Assembly: GCF_037975245.1 (NCBI RefSeq)
Contig: NC_092564.1
Location: 14,821,984 to 14,885,983, forward strand
Reading direction: 5' to 3'
Source: Apostichopus japonicus
Taxonomy: Eukaryota; Echinodermata; Holothuroidea; Aspidochirotida; Stichopodidae
Length of the DNA stretch: 64,000 nucleotides
Position 1 is the first letter of the stretch. Every line of letters starts with the position of its first letter. Below the pieces are notes generated by a model, which was not told the DNA's origin, did not search any database, and saw only the letters and a program-made list of their open reading frames with translations. Below are positions 1 to 12,260 of the stretch, one piece after another. The translations under genes and the position numbers were made by a program.

Positions 1-562
1 CCGCGTGCCGCGCTCTGAAAAAGTCAACTTTCCATTGCTTCTCCTACAAAATGCAGACAGTACTGAAACGTGATACCTTGTTATCTTTAGCTGGACCTGA
101 GATGTCCATCGCTATATTGTTTGTACACTGTGCTGTATGCAGCTGTATGTACTGACTGTACACTAGTGTCTAATTACCGAAGGTAGCAAGCTGTGTGCGT
201 ATTTTCTGGGATCGATGGTGGTGTCTAACACTTATGTTACACCTCATTCGAAACTAGGTTAGATTACCGGCATTAGACCTTTCTTTTTGCATGAGACTTC
301 ACTCCCATTAAACTAAGTGACTTTTCCCCCACTGTCTATGATACAATTGACACATGTACACTAGCTTGATCAATAATAACTCTGGATGCAACTATTTGGA
401 CCAGCTTACCATGATGGCATACAGCAGGGAATCATTTATCCTATATCGCATCCCAAAAATGCAAAACGTTCAAGTTACTTTACAATTGCAAAGATGTATA
501 GCAGTTTTCTACACAGAAACTATAGTATTCAATGAGAGAACAGATTCTGAGCCTTCAAAAAT
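1..562 (+). repeat. Dispersed TTAA-family element, copy A (left side cut by the window edge)
   Basis: Positions 1-305 match, in the same orientation, the arm at 12266-12505 and, inverted, 12990-13259 and 20045-20401. Shared landmarks are the 'gcagacagta' block, the 'gatgtccatcgct' block and 'gtctaattaccg'. The match to 20045-20401 continues through 'ggtggtgtctaacac' to about 305. A second segment, about 425-562, matches the reverse complement of 12510-12625, including 'cgcatcccaaaa' and 'gagccttcaaaaatgct'. The arm followed by this inner segment is the order also seen when the 12261-13263 element is read from its right end, so this is probably the left part of the same family with its right arm missing. 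Family name unknown; non-coding. Confidence 0.8.
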
Positions 563-2661
563 GCTATGCAAAATTTGAACACTAAAATATTCCCTGTACA
601 GTACTGCTTACACACCAGTGTATCTTTATTCAAATTAGCAAAGTAGACACAAAATCGCCCCCAAGGGAAAACAACAACAACAAACAATTGCGTCTCATTT
701 TCTTGCCATGCACAGAGTATCTAAGAAATCTAAGCAGGGGAATTTTGACACAGACCAGAATGTATCAACATTATTATAGATCAATTTGACTTCTCCCTCC
801 AAAAAATATCTCCTCAAAAGAGAGAGAAAGGACTCTCTGCAAATATAAATGACTGATGATGTCGCTCCTAAAAATCTGTCCCTCCTAGCAGAATCTGTCT
901 CTCATCCGTCACCGGCCAACGTCATCTGTTCGGGTTCGGCTAACTCATGAATTTGTTAGATAAATTGAAGGAGACCGCTACAGGGCTCTCCGTCCCCGAC
1001 GACTGACGCTCCAGTCTGATGTTTCAGCTGCTTCCTTCCAACATTTAAATTGCGTAAGGGAAATATAAAAAGGAAAAAAGTCGGCAACCTTTGGTAGCCT
1101 CAACTTTACAAAACTAACAGACTTTTAAAATAGAATACCACCCGGCAGCAGGTCGGTATCACGGCAAGCAAATAGCTAGCTGGGCATAAAAATAGACATT
1201 ATATTCCCACATGATACAAATAAGGGATAAACAAGTCTCGGTTTTTAAAACTAAGAAGACAAAAAATTACTTAGTTAGTTTTCTATCCTGTGATGTAAAC
1301 ACGTGACGGTCTTTTAGTAACAGATTTGTTCACTTTATATGAGTTGGCTTAATTTAAGCCATTTCACATTTATGATTTGTACTGTAATGTTTGTTGTTAC
1401 AAAGTACCACAATAACCACATACTCAAAAGTAACTATTCAATTCCGGACAATTTCCAACAAATTTTCAGTTGGCCAAGTCAGGAAAGAGGTCGTTGCTAT
1501 TGAGTAAGCCAGCAGATGGGACCCCTTCAGAGAGCTGCTTGTTGACTAATACAAAAGTTCCAAAGGTCATTGCCTTGTAAAAACTGAGGATCTCATAAAT
1601 AGTCATTAGTGGGCCTATCTTCCTCAATTGCATCAATTTCTGCAAGTATAATTACGGTCAAAGCAGATAATGTGAGCTTAAGTCACCCGTAGTTTATATT
1701 GAACAGTCACCCAATGTTTATCAGCAAATTTCCTGAAACATTTTATAAATGTCATCTGCAATTGGCCCCCAAATTATAGAGCAATAAAAGCTAAAATTGC
1801 AAAAAGCTGTCAAAGAGTACTTTTTCCTAGAATTTCTGGCCCTCAGCAATCCTTCACAGCCCATGTTTAAAGAGCATTATACTTTCAGAACATTTAAATT
1901 TCTCAGTCTGAGGAAAATATTCTAATGTGATGGAGGTATTAAATGCTTTATATTAAAGTATCAGCGTAGGTGACCATTATTTAACTTTCTAGCAAATTTT
2001 GACTTGTAATGGTAAAATGAAATTGATTGGAAAGATACCAGGCTCGAGTTATATCACAAAAGAAAAACATCTTATGAAGTCATCCAGACAGCACAAAAAC
2101 ATGGTTTCTTTAACACCTGACCACTGCTACATGTAATTAACATATTCAATAAATAGGTAAATGACTGACTTATGCTTGTGAATTTCATTGCATACATATA
2201 AACATGCAGCTTGAAAAATGTGTAAAGACTGAATTCTGCTAGTTACAAAAGAATCCGGTTTGTGACTTCCGCACAAACAGACCAATGATAATCGCAAGTA
2301 TGTTGGAAGCATCTCAAAGTCCAGTTCATATTGATCAATCATTGACTTTGTACTTCAAATACTATTTAATATTCACTTATATGTCACAATGTGCACAATG
2401 CCTGTGGTTATTGAGCATTTATAAGATGTCATTGCATATATTGAAGAAGGGAATAAATTATACTTCTAACCGTAACAAGCGTAAGAACAGTCAGAGAAAT
2501 TAACAGGCACAGGCAGAGGAAGCAAAATTAAGTAAAGACTAACACATATTCAGCTGGTAAAGTCTCATAAGAGCAGCTTTAATAGAGGCCTTACAGTAGG
2601 CTTCGTCGCAATCGACTCTTCAACCTTTCAGAAGACATTTTAGCTTGTTAACCCTCACATT
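563..2661. other. Unique AT-rich non-coding DNA
   Basis: No gene or repeat is supported. A patch at about 880-1040 is richer in G, C and CpG than its surroundings and has no long frame; it could be an untranslated exon or a regulatory element, but nothing decides. The remainder is AT-rich with scattered stops in all frames. Confidence 0.5.
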
Positions 2662-2715
2662 TCAGTCTGGTTACCTGGTTACAGTTCAGTCTGGTTACCA
2701 GTCAGGTTACCTAGG
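2662..2715. repeat. Short imperfect tandem repeat (ggttacc-type)
   Basis: The motif 'cagtctggttac' occurs twice, and 'ggttacc/ggttaca' recurs with about 15-bp spacing. Too short to assign to a family. Confidence 0.6.
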
Positions 2716-2865
2716 CATGCACACCATAGAACAATGTGCAGTATCGAATGTGTTGGTCTATTTAGATGTTCAAACCAACAGACATGTCATTTACTTTTTT
2801 AACTACACAAAAATTGAGGAATGATTGCTCATTTGTCTGTTGACCTTCTTGAACACATATTTTCT

Positions 2866-2980
2866 CCATCCCATCCTTTTCCCGTACCTACAGCTTCCCT
2901 CCCTGTTTCCCGTCCTCCCTCCTCTTCCTCCTTCCTCATATCTCCTCCCTCCCCCATCCTCCCCCCCCCCATTCTCCAAA
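2866..2980. repeat. Pyrimidine-rich low-complexity tract
   Basis: Almost uninterrupted C/T on the plus strand (ctccctcc, cttcctcc runs) ending in a 10-base C run at 2961-2970. The overlapping open frames rich in P/S/L, or in G/E/R on the other strand, are products of this composition, not genes. Confidence 0.85.
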
Positions 2981-3075
2981 CAAGAAGGAAACACATACTC
3001 TTCCTCGTGGTTTCTTAAATTCATTTCCTCTGCAGAGAATGTAACATGATTGCTTATTAACCCAAAGAAAAACAA

Positions 3076-3204
3076 CGGCCACTAATGATCACTTGCATGC
3101 TGTTAATACTTTATCACCACACGCATCACCCTCAGCGGCTACTAATGATCACTTACATACTGTCTGTGTCCACTATATCACCACACAAATCACCCTGTGA
3201 TCCT
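3076..3204. repeat. 60-bp tandem duplication, two copies
   Basis: The block beginning 'cggc(c/t)actaatgatcactt' occurs at 3076 and 3136. Both copies carry a downstream 'atcaccacac...atcaccct' part; the second is longer and more diverged. Confidence 0.8.
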
Positions 3205-4723
3205 AATGATTCACAACTGTAGGTTGACTTTGGGTAGAGTGTTAAACTACATGGATACATACAGTATTAGAGATACTGACCACAGGTAATATGATCCTAA
3301 CTTGTACAAGGCAGATATATATATGAAGTGTGCTCCCTTAAAACACAGGAATAAAGGATGACACCTTGGCTTAATTACACTGCAAACACAAGTTCAAGTA
3401 TTGGAGATTAAACCACATGTGCCTGAGCTGTTCATAATAATTATTATGAGGGAGAAGAAACACAAAGCTATCCATGGTACAATTGTGTCATCATTCTAGT
3501 TACTTGACTGGGAGGATGTACAGCATTTAAAGGGGCATGTCCACAATTGATCGGATTTGCACAGTGCTCATGCACCTACAGTAGGCCGCGAATTCGCCAA
3601 GCTTACACGCAGTTGTCCTAACTCTAAATACAGTGATTCGCATTCCAATCAATTAATTGAACATTGTCAATACAAATGCTTTAAATTATGAATGTTTAAT
3701 TAACATCTACATTATAATTTTGCAATTGCAATTAAAATGATAAACCTTTTAGATCTCTCCATCGCAGTAAACCCCCCACCCCCACCCCCCCACAGCTCTG
3801 AACGTATCTATATTCTGTGTAAAAGTTCTGCTGCAACATTTACGATATTCACAGAAATCAGATCTGGAAATACATGTATATCTGAATCTTTGACTCATTG
3901 CATCAATATTTGTCCTTATCATAAAGCTCTGTCTCCTCATGAACTAACACATGAAGCAATTAAGTTCCTGTACTATCAATACTACAAGGTATTAATATAC
4001 AATAACATGACACTTATTAGAGTAGCCTCCTTGCTATAGCAATACTTGAGGAGTGTGAAACCTCATTAATCGATCTTTGGCCGATCTCGACTTCAATCAA
4101 TCAAGTACCATGTAGATTGGATACTAAAAATGACTTTCATGGGTGGTGAGGGATTGAAACGTAACTGCAAGCAGATTGCCCAACATAATCTATGACAATA
4201 TATTTTATTTATGCCAATTAAAGAGTGTAATTGACTGTAAAAACATTCTAATGCTGATCACAATCGATACCAACCAACCACAAAAGGGTAGCATATTAGT
4301 TTCGCCAGGAAGGGATTAAAAGTGCAAGATTAGTGGGTAAGTACAGAGAGTTGATGCTAGTGTGAATGCTCAGGACATGAAGGTCTACCATATTTAATTA
4401 ATACAATATCACAATACAGTATCACAATGCGTCCTGCATGCAGCAATTCACTTCAAAACTTGTGCATATATACTTAATTTTTATCTTTGGCGCATACCAT
4501 GTCTAGCCATTAGAAAATTAAGAGTCGCTCCCACTGTAGATTTTGGAATCGGAGCCTTCTTGTGACTATTGGAGGCAACCCAACATTTGATTTGCCGTTG
4601 TTTAACATCTGGTCTGTGGTTACAGCTAGTAGACATTTCCACTAGATAATTAGATATTAGGGTATGCATGTTTTTAACCAATTTCCACTATCTGTGGACT
4701 GAACATGTTGTCAGTAGCCTAAC
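3205..4723. other. Unique non-coding DNA
   Basis: No gene supported. It contains an 18-bp perfect palindrome, tcataataattattatga, at 3435-3452, and a C-rich run near 3770-3792. The 100-codon frame over 3737-4039 has no splice-site or composition support and is taken as chance. Confidence 0.5.
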
Positions 4724-5128
4724 ACACTATGCCCATTGCTACAGATAACAGCATCTAGGTCCATATGAAGGTATACATATAGAGGCATTGATCATCCTTT
4801 GTGAACACTATGCCCATTGCTACAGATAACAGCATCTAGGTCCATATGAAGGTAAACATATAGAGGCATTGATCATCCTTTGTGAACACTATGCCCATTG
4901 TTACAAATAAAGAGTATCTAGGTCCTTATGAAGGTAAACATCTAGAGGCATTGAACATCCTTTTGAACACTATGCCCATTGTTACAAATAAAGAGTATCT
5001 GGGTCCTTATGAAGGTACACATCTAGAGGCATTGAACATCCTTTTGAACACTATGCCCATTGTTACAAATAAGAGTATCTGGGTCCTTATGAACATATCC
5101 ATCTAGAGGCATCGGACATCCTCTGTGA
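4724..5128. repeat. 81-bp minisatellite, five units
   Basis: Units start with 'acactatgcccattg' at 4724, 4805, 4886, 4967 and 5048, giving exact 81-bp spacing; the last unit decays after about 5128. Units 1-2 (ctacagataacagcatc) and units 3-5 (ttacaaataa(a)gagtatc) form two subtypes, so the array grew by separate duplications. Because 81 is a multiple of three, a repetitive open frame with a 27-residue period appears over 4882-5106; it has no start context or flanking coding signal and is treated as a by-product. Confidence 0.95.
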
Positions 5129-8100
5129 AATCATTACAACAAGTCTTTACCGAGTGAAAGGTATTACAGACTTACGATAACCACAACAAGCTCCTGGATC
5201 CAATATCCCCAGTATTTTTATATGAAGAGGTTCAGTGACAACAGAGAATATATGTGACATAGATTTATCGATCGTATTCGGCATGCAAGCATAGCGCCTC
5301 CATAATTTTCACTGCACTTCACATATACAATACCTTCATCGCTGCTTTGCAAAAGTTGGATAAAAGTTGGATATAAGTAACAAGCCAAATATCAAAGTGC
5401 CAAAAGCTAAACTCAGTTTAAGATTTGCTCCCCACCATCCAGGGATCAACCTCAACATATATATTAGGGTGACCTTCCATGTACCCCAACAAAACCCTGC
5501 AGGGGATTCTGGGTCTCCAAGAATCTGAGGTACCGGCATCCGGAGCGGAGCACCAGTTAAACCTAAAGAGATCGATATATATATATATATTTGTTTATTT
5601 ACAGGATCTCAATTTTCTTTTTGTTGTATTTTTCCATGGTGCCTCTTTCACCCACTCTGTAATATATGCATTGCTAATAGCATGACAATATTCAAATTGT
5701 AAACAACAAGCACATTAACAATATTTTCTGAAGTTAAACGGAGAAAGCACTCCGAAATAAGGGCCTCGCAAGGGGACATGGAGCCATAGCAACTGAAAAT
5801 TAACCATAATGCACTGGCAACATACTCCAGTTTTTTAATCGAAATTTTTCCTGCAACAACCCAGGCAACTATGAAATAATTTTAAATAATATTGGTAAAG
5901 GTGGAGAAGAGGTGCACGGGGAAGTACGATGACAATTCATGAATAAAATATTAAACTACCTTGCCTAAACTGTTGTGTACCATGAATACTGTAGTATGAG
6001 TGCCGCTATATAGCTTCCACATATAACATTCAATGTAATATTGCCATGACTGCACTATGTAAATTGGTCATTCTCTAGATTTCATTGAAATCAGGCAGGC
6101 TTACTAACTAGATCTTGAGTACAATCAACTAGCTAGAATGCCTCCCATAGCAATCACTGTGACTATGCTGAGTGTATGCACACTATACAGATTCTATAAT
6201 CTTTCTTTACCTTTCCTACCAATATCGTCCGGTTTGTACCCTTCTACCCATGTAGCAGTTTTTGAAGGAATATTCTGTTAAATCATTGCACTTTTAGGCT
6301 AGAATTCAGCGAGAGCACAGAGAGCTATTTATGTATGCTTTTGCAGTTATACATAGTTTAAGTTCCAACCTGGCTTCTCTTGAGCAGAAAAGCAGATGTG
6401 ATGATATGGTCAATGATGCCAACCCATCCATGGTTGCAGTAGGGAGTTGTATAGTTCAGTATATATCAACACTCCCATAAACTACATATTATCCATCACT
6501 TGATACTAAGATGATAGACATGTATATATGCACATATCACTTTGGGACATATTGAAGCAAGCTGCTGAAAGTCATATGTGAGGTTATCAGAAACACAGCA
6601 CTTTGACCTGACTACAAAGCAGTGGGACTCAGTTGGTGATAATTATGCTTTAAAACAAAACAAACTGTTTTGAATTGTTTGAGCATTTCATTCCGGTACG
6701 GGCAGGTGACCAGATGTTAAAAAGAAGGCAAGGGCAATAGTTACCTTGTTCGACACGAGAAAAAAAAAATTCCCATATTGAACTAGGGCTTTACATAAGT
6801 AAAGTTGCTTGTTTTTAAATGCACGTTCATTTTACATGAAGCTCTGCTTTACTTCAAAAATGAATTAATATCCCAATTCAATGCCAATCTTTACTTCTTG
6901 TGATATTGCATATGTAGTCAAGCATGTCCTTGAAATGGAACGCAGGAAATCTTGACCAACAAATATTAAAGATGCCATATACCACTGAATGAATAACTTA
7001 AGGGGTTGAATATACAGTAGCATGAACATACAGTAACCATACAGTAAACCACCCTGGCTCCCCCACGCCCCCCCTCACACTTCTCCCTCCCTCCCTTCTA
7101 TGGTTCCACAATATGACCTTAACATTACATCCATTAAACTTACTTCAATGTCAGAAGATCAATTTTCTGTAATGCAGACTGAATGGATTTGTTTCCTATC
7201 GAAGTACTTCATGAGAATCTTGGAACTGGTACAGTATATACTGTTAACTGTTCAGAGGTTCCATCTTATCTCCTCCTCACCTCCCCTTTCTCATCCAACA
7301 AGTCCAACTTTTTCCAAACTTTACCTCTCATGAATAATGTATCCAAAACATGGACCTATCACTATTGCTGTACACAATGAATGCTTAACACAAATTACAT
7401 CAATTGGCTTCAGTTCCGATGAAGGGCTGTAACAAACAAAAACAACTTAATTACACCCACAGGCTTTTCATCAAAATTCAAGTCAGGTTCCCCCTGAGAC
7501 TCATCTGAACTGCATGTACTTATCTGAAAAACTATGAAGAGAATGTTAATAGCTTTAATGAATACAGATAAATGGCACTCCAGAGGCGCTGCAAACAAGA
7601 GGAGGACCTTCCCAGACTCATAAGAAGGAGTGGGTGAAGAAGTAAGTTTGCCCCAAGGAATGAACTACCCAAATGTTTGGCACCAAAACACGCACGTCTA
7701 TATACTACAAAGCACCGTACGTAGAACGAGTTAAATAAAAATAACTTTAAATTTAAGTTTAAGGCACAAATCACTTGTAATGTGCTTCAAACCATTAAAT
7801 GTCAATTTGGAAAATGATGTAAACTTTCCAAAAAGGAAGTAGGCCAGCAATACAAAAATATACGAGTTTGAGGGAATTTGCACTTTCATGCTAGCTCTCC
7901 GACAATCTTCAGTGCGATGATCAGAAATGGTTGTGAAACATTTTGTCTATTAAGTTTTTGACCCCCTTGATTTGAGTTTTTTTATTGGTATAGTGTAAGT
8001 GAAAGATCATTTATCGTTAATTGTTAGATTCCTGCGTCTTCATAATCCTACCCACCTGTATACATATTAGACCTGATTGAAACCTTGGCCTTTTCAACAT

Positions 8101-8870
8101 TCAGTTTTCACACACCGCAACTCAAGATCACAAATCTGTACACTCCTTTGCATGCGGTCGACTCAGCGTGCATCACAAGGAGGGGGTCCTTAATCAAAAC
8201 CCTCAATGAGCTTCTGTTGTAAATTTGTGCAAAGTATAACAATGTGTTTTAAAATGTATCAAAATCTGCCCACATTTTGTAAGAGGGAAGAAAAAAAATT
8301 GTCCAGCTATTTGGGTCTCTTAATTGTCATTATTAGGTCAATTTTGATGGAAGACTTTATATACAAATACTCGATACTCTAGTATTGGACACTTTCATTA
8401 GGAGACTGTGCATTAGAAGATAGGTTGAACGTAACGGGCAACACGTATACACTGATATAATGGTGAGAACCTGTTCCATGTACACTAGGCTCCACAGACG
8501 ACAGAGCAAGAGCAGGTTGAAACAAAATCCGGACCACAGGATTAATTTATGCCTCACAGGTTTACCGCTTATAAGACGGCTACGTACGAAATCCAATTTT
8601 CCCCTTGCGTGGATTTCATCATATGAGAAAGCAGTAGTAGAAACTAGATGACAAGATTACACCAGTTAAGCCAAGGGAATGGTCTAATTATCAGACAATC
8701 AATTTAAAGCCTGTTTTATTCTTTCTCTTAAACAACCTGAGTGGATCAATAAATTTAAACGCATCTAGCAAGTGGTTACAGCAGGGGAGCACACAACAGC
8801 TGTGCGTATGTGCGGGAGACTATAGCCAGCTCAATCTGTATGTTAACAGGATAAACAAACAGAAAGGGAC
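5129..8870. other. Unique AT-rich non-coding DNA with small simple repeats
   Basis: No gene supported. Contents seen: a short (TA) tract at about 5573-5590 and a C/T-rich stretch at about 7050-7100. Around 8400-8650 the sequence has more CpG and a 63-codon frame with basic residues but no convincing splice sites. Otherwise nothing stands out. Confidence 0.45.
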
Positions 8871-9220
8871 GGGGGGGGGGGGAGTCTTGGAATTTTACAA
8901 GTGGTCAATGGTGACTTCTTGAACAGGATGCTAAAACACACTTATAATGTAAATTAAAGTAGCATGTCGGAAATATTCTGGTCTCATTTTTCTTGTCACA
9001 AACTGGTGAAGGAGACAAGGGAATCACTACATTGTTTGAGTGGTTTGGTGTACGTAAAACATTTTTTTCACAGATCTTTTGGGAAGCAACATTTTATGAT
9101 ATGAGAGTGATCATGGCAAGCATACAGTTTTATGTGATTTTTCTGCTATTAAAATTTCTCTTATCGCAACTCGATAATTAAGCTTTATTTGCACAGGCTT
9201 TGATATCAAGCGACAGTATC

Positions 9221-9293
9221 CCCATTCCTCATCCCATCCCACCCCATCACATCCCACCCCACCCCATCCCACCCACCCCATCCCATCCTCCAC
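9221..9293. repeat. CCCATCCCAC-type simple tandem repeat
   Basis: Variants of 'cccatcccac' and 'ccacc' run for about 70 bp; the minus strand is G-rich. The minus-strand frame of repeated G/W/V residues over it is low-complexity. Confidence 0.85.
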
Positions 9294-10067
9294 CTTCTTT
9301 GCAGCATGAAACTTAAAATGGCAACATGTTCATCATTGACTCAACAACACATTGTTATTAAAAATTAAAAATTCTACCAAATATTGAAACGAATAATTCT
9401 AACAAATATTGCCCTTCATTCCCCCTCCCACCCCCCATTCCTGTTATACATCTCTTACCCCCTCAATTTTAAACCACACCTGAAGCATTCTACCATTCAT
9501 CTTTCAGTTTCTTTTGTTAATTTTGTGGGTAATTAAGTTCATATAGTATATTAACTACATTTCTCTTCAAAATCCATAGCTTAGTACTTTATACATGACA
9601 GGAATTTTCTTTATTTCCTGTACATATAAGCATTGCACTTACTGTTGTTCTCTAGTTAAAATCTTTTCATGGAAATAACTTTGAATTTGAACTTGAACTT
9701 TTACACTCACATCTGAAGCAAACACCTGACCCCCCCAAAAAATAACAAATCATGGAGAGAAGAAATTTGAAGAATATGCTTGCTATAACTTTTAAGATGC
9801 AATAGAAAAAAAACATTGGTGAGCAAATTCAATGTTCCCAGGGGAATTAATGTTCCTTGGGCAATACACTGCAAATTATTTACGGTTTATTACCCCTGTT
9901 ACACATTTTCAGGAGCTGAGTCAATCCTGCTCCTATGACCCCGCCCGCCCCCCATCAGATGGATCATTTTCCCATGTTCTGCTAGAACTTATTACTAGAT
10001 ACATCCTGAATACACTGCATTGAAAGCAGTGCCAATCTCCTCCGATAACCTTTTCACCTTTGTTCAG
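9294..10067. other. Non-coding DNA, C-rich patches
   Basis: No gene supported. There are short C/T-rich patches near 9420-9440 and 9940-9952. The end of the stretch is a good pyrimidine tract leading into the candidate exon at 10068. Confidence 0.4.
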
Positions 10068-10219
10068 ATGTCTGCAGTTCCCAGACAACAAACTTCACTA
10101 CAAATTCCCAGCCCAAACAGGCATCCAATTCTTTGTTCAAGACACAGAGAGATCTTAGATCTTTTCGCTTTCAGTTCAAAGTGTTCTGTGGCTGCTCCCA
10201 CAAAAAATTCTACTTACAA
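10068..10219 (+). CDS. Candidate internal exon, function unknown
   Basis: A 152-bp block has a textbook 3' splice site before it (pyrimidine-rich, ending 'cacctttgttcag') and a near-consensus donor after it ('ttacaa' followed by 'gtaagtat'). Two of three plus-strand frames are open across it. One starts with ATG at 10068 and meets a stop only 2 bp into the presumed intron. The other, with codons from 10070, is open for all 50 codons and ends in phase 0, with residues such as FRFQFKVFCGCSHKKFYLQ near its end. No family is recognised, and no partner exon was found within several kb. It could equally be an exon of a long non-coding RNA. Confidence 0.3.
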
Positions 10220-12260
10220 GTAAGTATGGGATAAGTTGGGTAGATAAAGCAAGACAATAAGACCAAGAGATCAGATCGTACAATTGTTCTGGATAGTATG
10301 GGCACATATGAAACTCGATCAAGCACACTAACTGTATGTAGTACACTGTATTATGCCCGGGAGGGTAGATTTTCCATGTCAGTTGTCATTATTAATGCCT
10401 CAAATTTTAGTGCTGACTAAAAAATTGATAACATTACTAATGGCAAAAGTATTTCCTGTATATATTGACCTAACAAATTATTCCTAACTTGACATTAAAG
10501 AAGGGGTTATAACTTGGCTAGTGTGAGAATTGACTCAAAAATGCTATATGAGATTGGCCATAGTTGTAGATCAATTAAAGCGTGACTTTTTTTTGGGGGG
10601 GGGGGGGAGATGGGTTTGCAGAAGGACTCCAGACAGAATGGCCAGTAGGGACTATGATTCCAAAAACCTTGAAAAATATGCCATCTTCTCAAGAGAGTAT
10701 TCTTAGTATCCCAAATGCCTATTTTTTTCACCGCCCATTTAACTTCCCATCATGTTAATAGGAGCCCACGATAACTTATTTCCAACATTGCACTTTCTAA
10801 TGGAGGAAGACACATCCGCACAGATACCGAATGTGTCAGAGGCCTGAAAATATTGTCCGTCAGTGATTTAAACATCAAATATTCCTTGATATCTATCTTT
10901 TACATGTATGCAATATCCTGTGTTTCGGTCATTTCCTCGTATTGTGCCTCAGCAGCAACGCTAGTGATGCTGCATCTCTGTCAAATCTTATTCACTCAAT
11001 AGAGCCATTTCGGTTTGATATTCAAAAGCCTCTCCAGTACTTGTCAGTCAAATTGCCTTAACTTTTATTTGGAGCCTTACGGATGGTCAACTCCCTAGCT
11101 AATTTGAGTGTCTTCCAGTGATGAATCTACCAGATTTCCATCTCCTAAAATTTGCATGAACACAAGTCAGCAGCTGATATGCAAATTAAACGAGGTAGCA
11201 AGAGGCAGCTATAGTTGTCTCTAGTATAATCACTCTTTTAAATACGTCTGGTGGCTGACCGGAAACTGATAAATTACATTTCAATGCAACAGCCAGCTAA
11301 TCTAATGCATACTTAATAAGTTAGTCGATGGGAAAACAGAAGAAGGCCGGAAATTGCCAGAGTCCGTACTTCAGAAATACTGTAATCATGTCCAAGAGGT
11401 TTACTGTACATACAAAGATAACATAAAGTGGGGGGGGGGTCTTTGTGACTTTTAAAAAGAGCATTTCTGATTAATTAGTTTGAAGTGAAAGTAATCTGGT
11501 CACCAATGGCGATGGGTATTAACACACACAAAAATCTGAATAAAGAAAGTTGCATGATTGATCTGGTATTTATACAGAAGACTGTAACAATTATCATGAA
11601 AACTTCTTAATTAGGTTAATGACCACACAGGGAACATACTGTATATAGATGGCCTTAGTACAGTACAGTACAGTGATAAAATAGCGAGAGTAATCTAAGA
11701 TTCAAGTTTATATTTGATTCATCAATTTACAAGGGGACTCTAAACTTTGAAGTGAAATATAAAAGATTAAAATACCATGTCATAGTGGTACATGAAAGAC
11801 TACCTAGTTAATAGAAGCAACATGGAGAACTTCTGGGTGCTAAGACTCATGTTACTTTATGACAAAATCACCATGCATATCTGCTCAAAGTGGTTTGTAC
11901 TCTATTTAAAGCGTTGTAACCAATGTAGAACATAATTCTTCCATAACCACTACAATATTGTTCAAATTTGTTTGTTATATTTGAAGTAAATTACAACCAT
12001 TTTAGAATATCAAGCAATTTGAGTTATTGCAAAGCCCCTTTAAAACAGCCTGTTGACATACATATATTTGCAAATACACTGGAAAACAAAGAATAAATGA
12101 TGTTATCTTGTTGTATTAATGTTTCTAATAATCCACCTCACCATTTTGGTATTCAATCATTAACAATATATTATAATATTGTCACAGCGTTCCATCACAA
12201 ATTTGTCACAGCAGCCAGTGAGCCAAGATGGACACAAGACAGATAGATGCGAAGATAAAC
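10220..12260. other. Unique non-coding DNA; G runs; one CNE-like patch
   Basis: No gene supported. G runs lie at 10595-10607 (13 bases) and 11430-11439 (10). The patch 11165-11360 is less AT-simple than its surroundings. It has an E-box CAGCTG beside an octamer ATGCAAAT (11179-11186) and several TAAT cores, so it may be a regulatory element; this is speculative. Confidence 0.4.
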
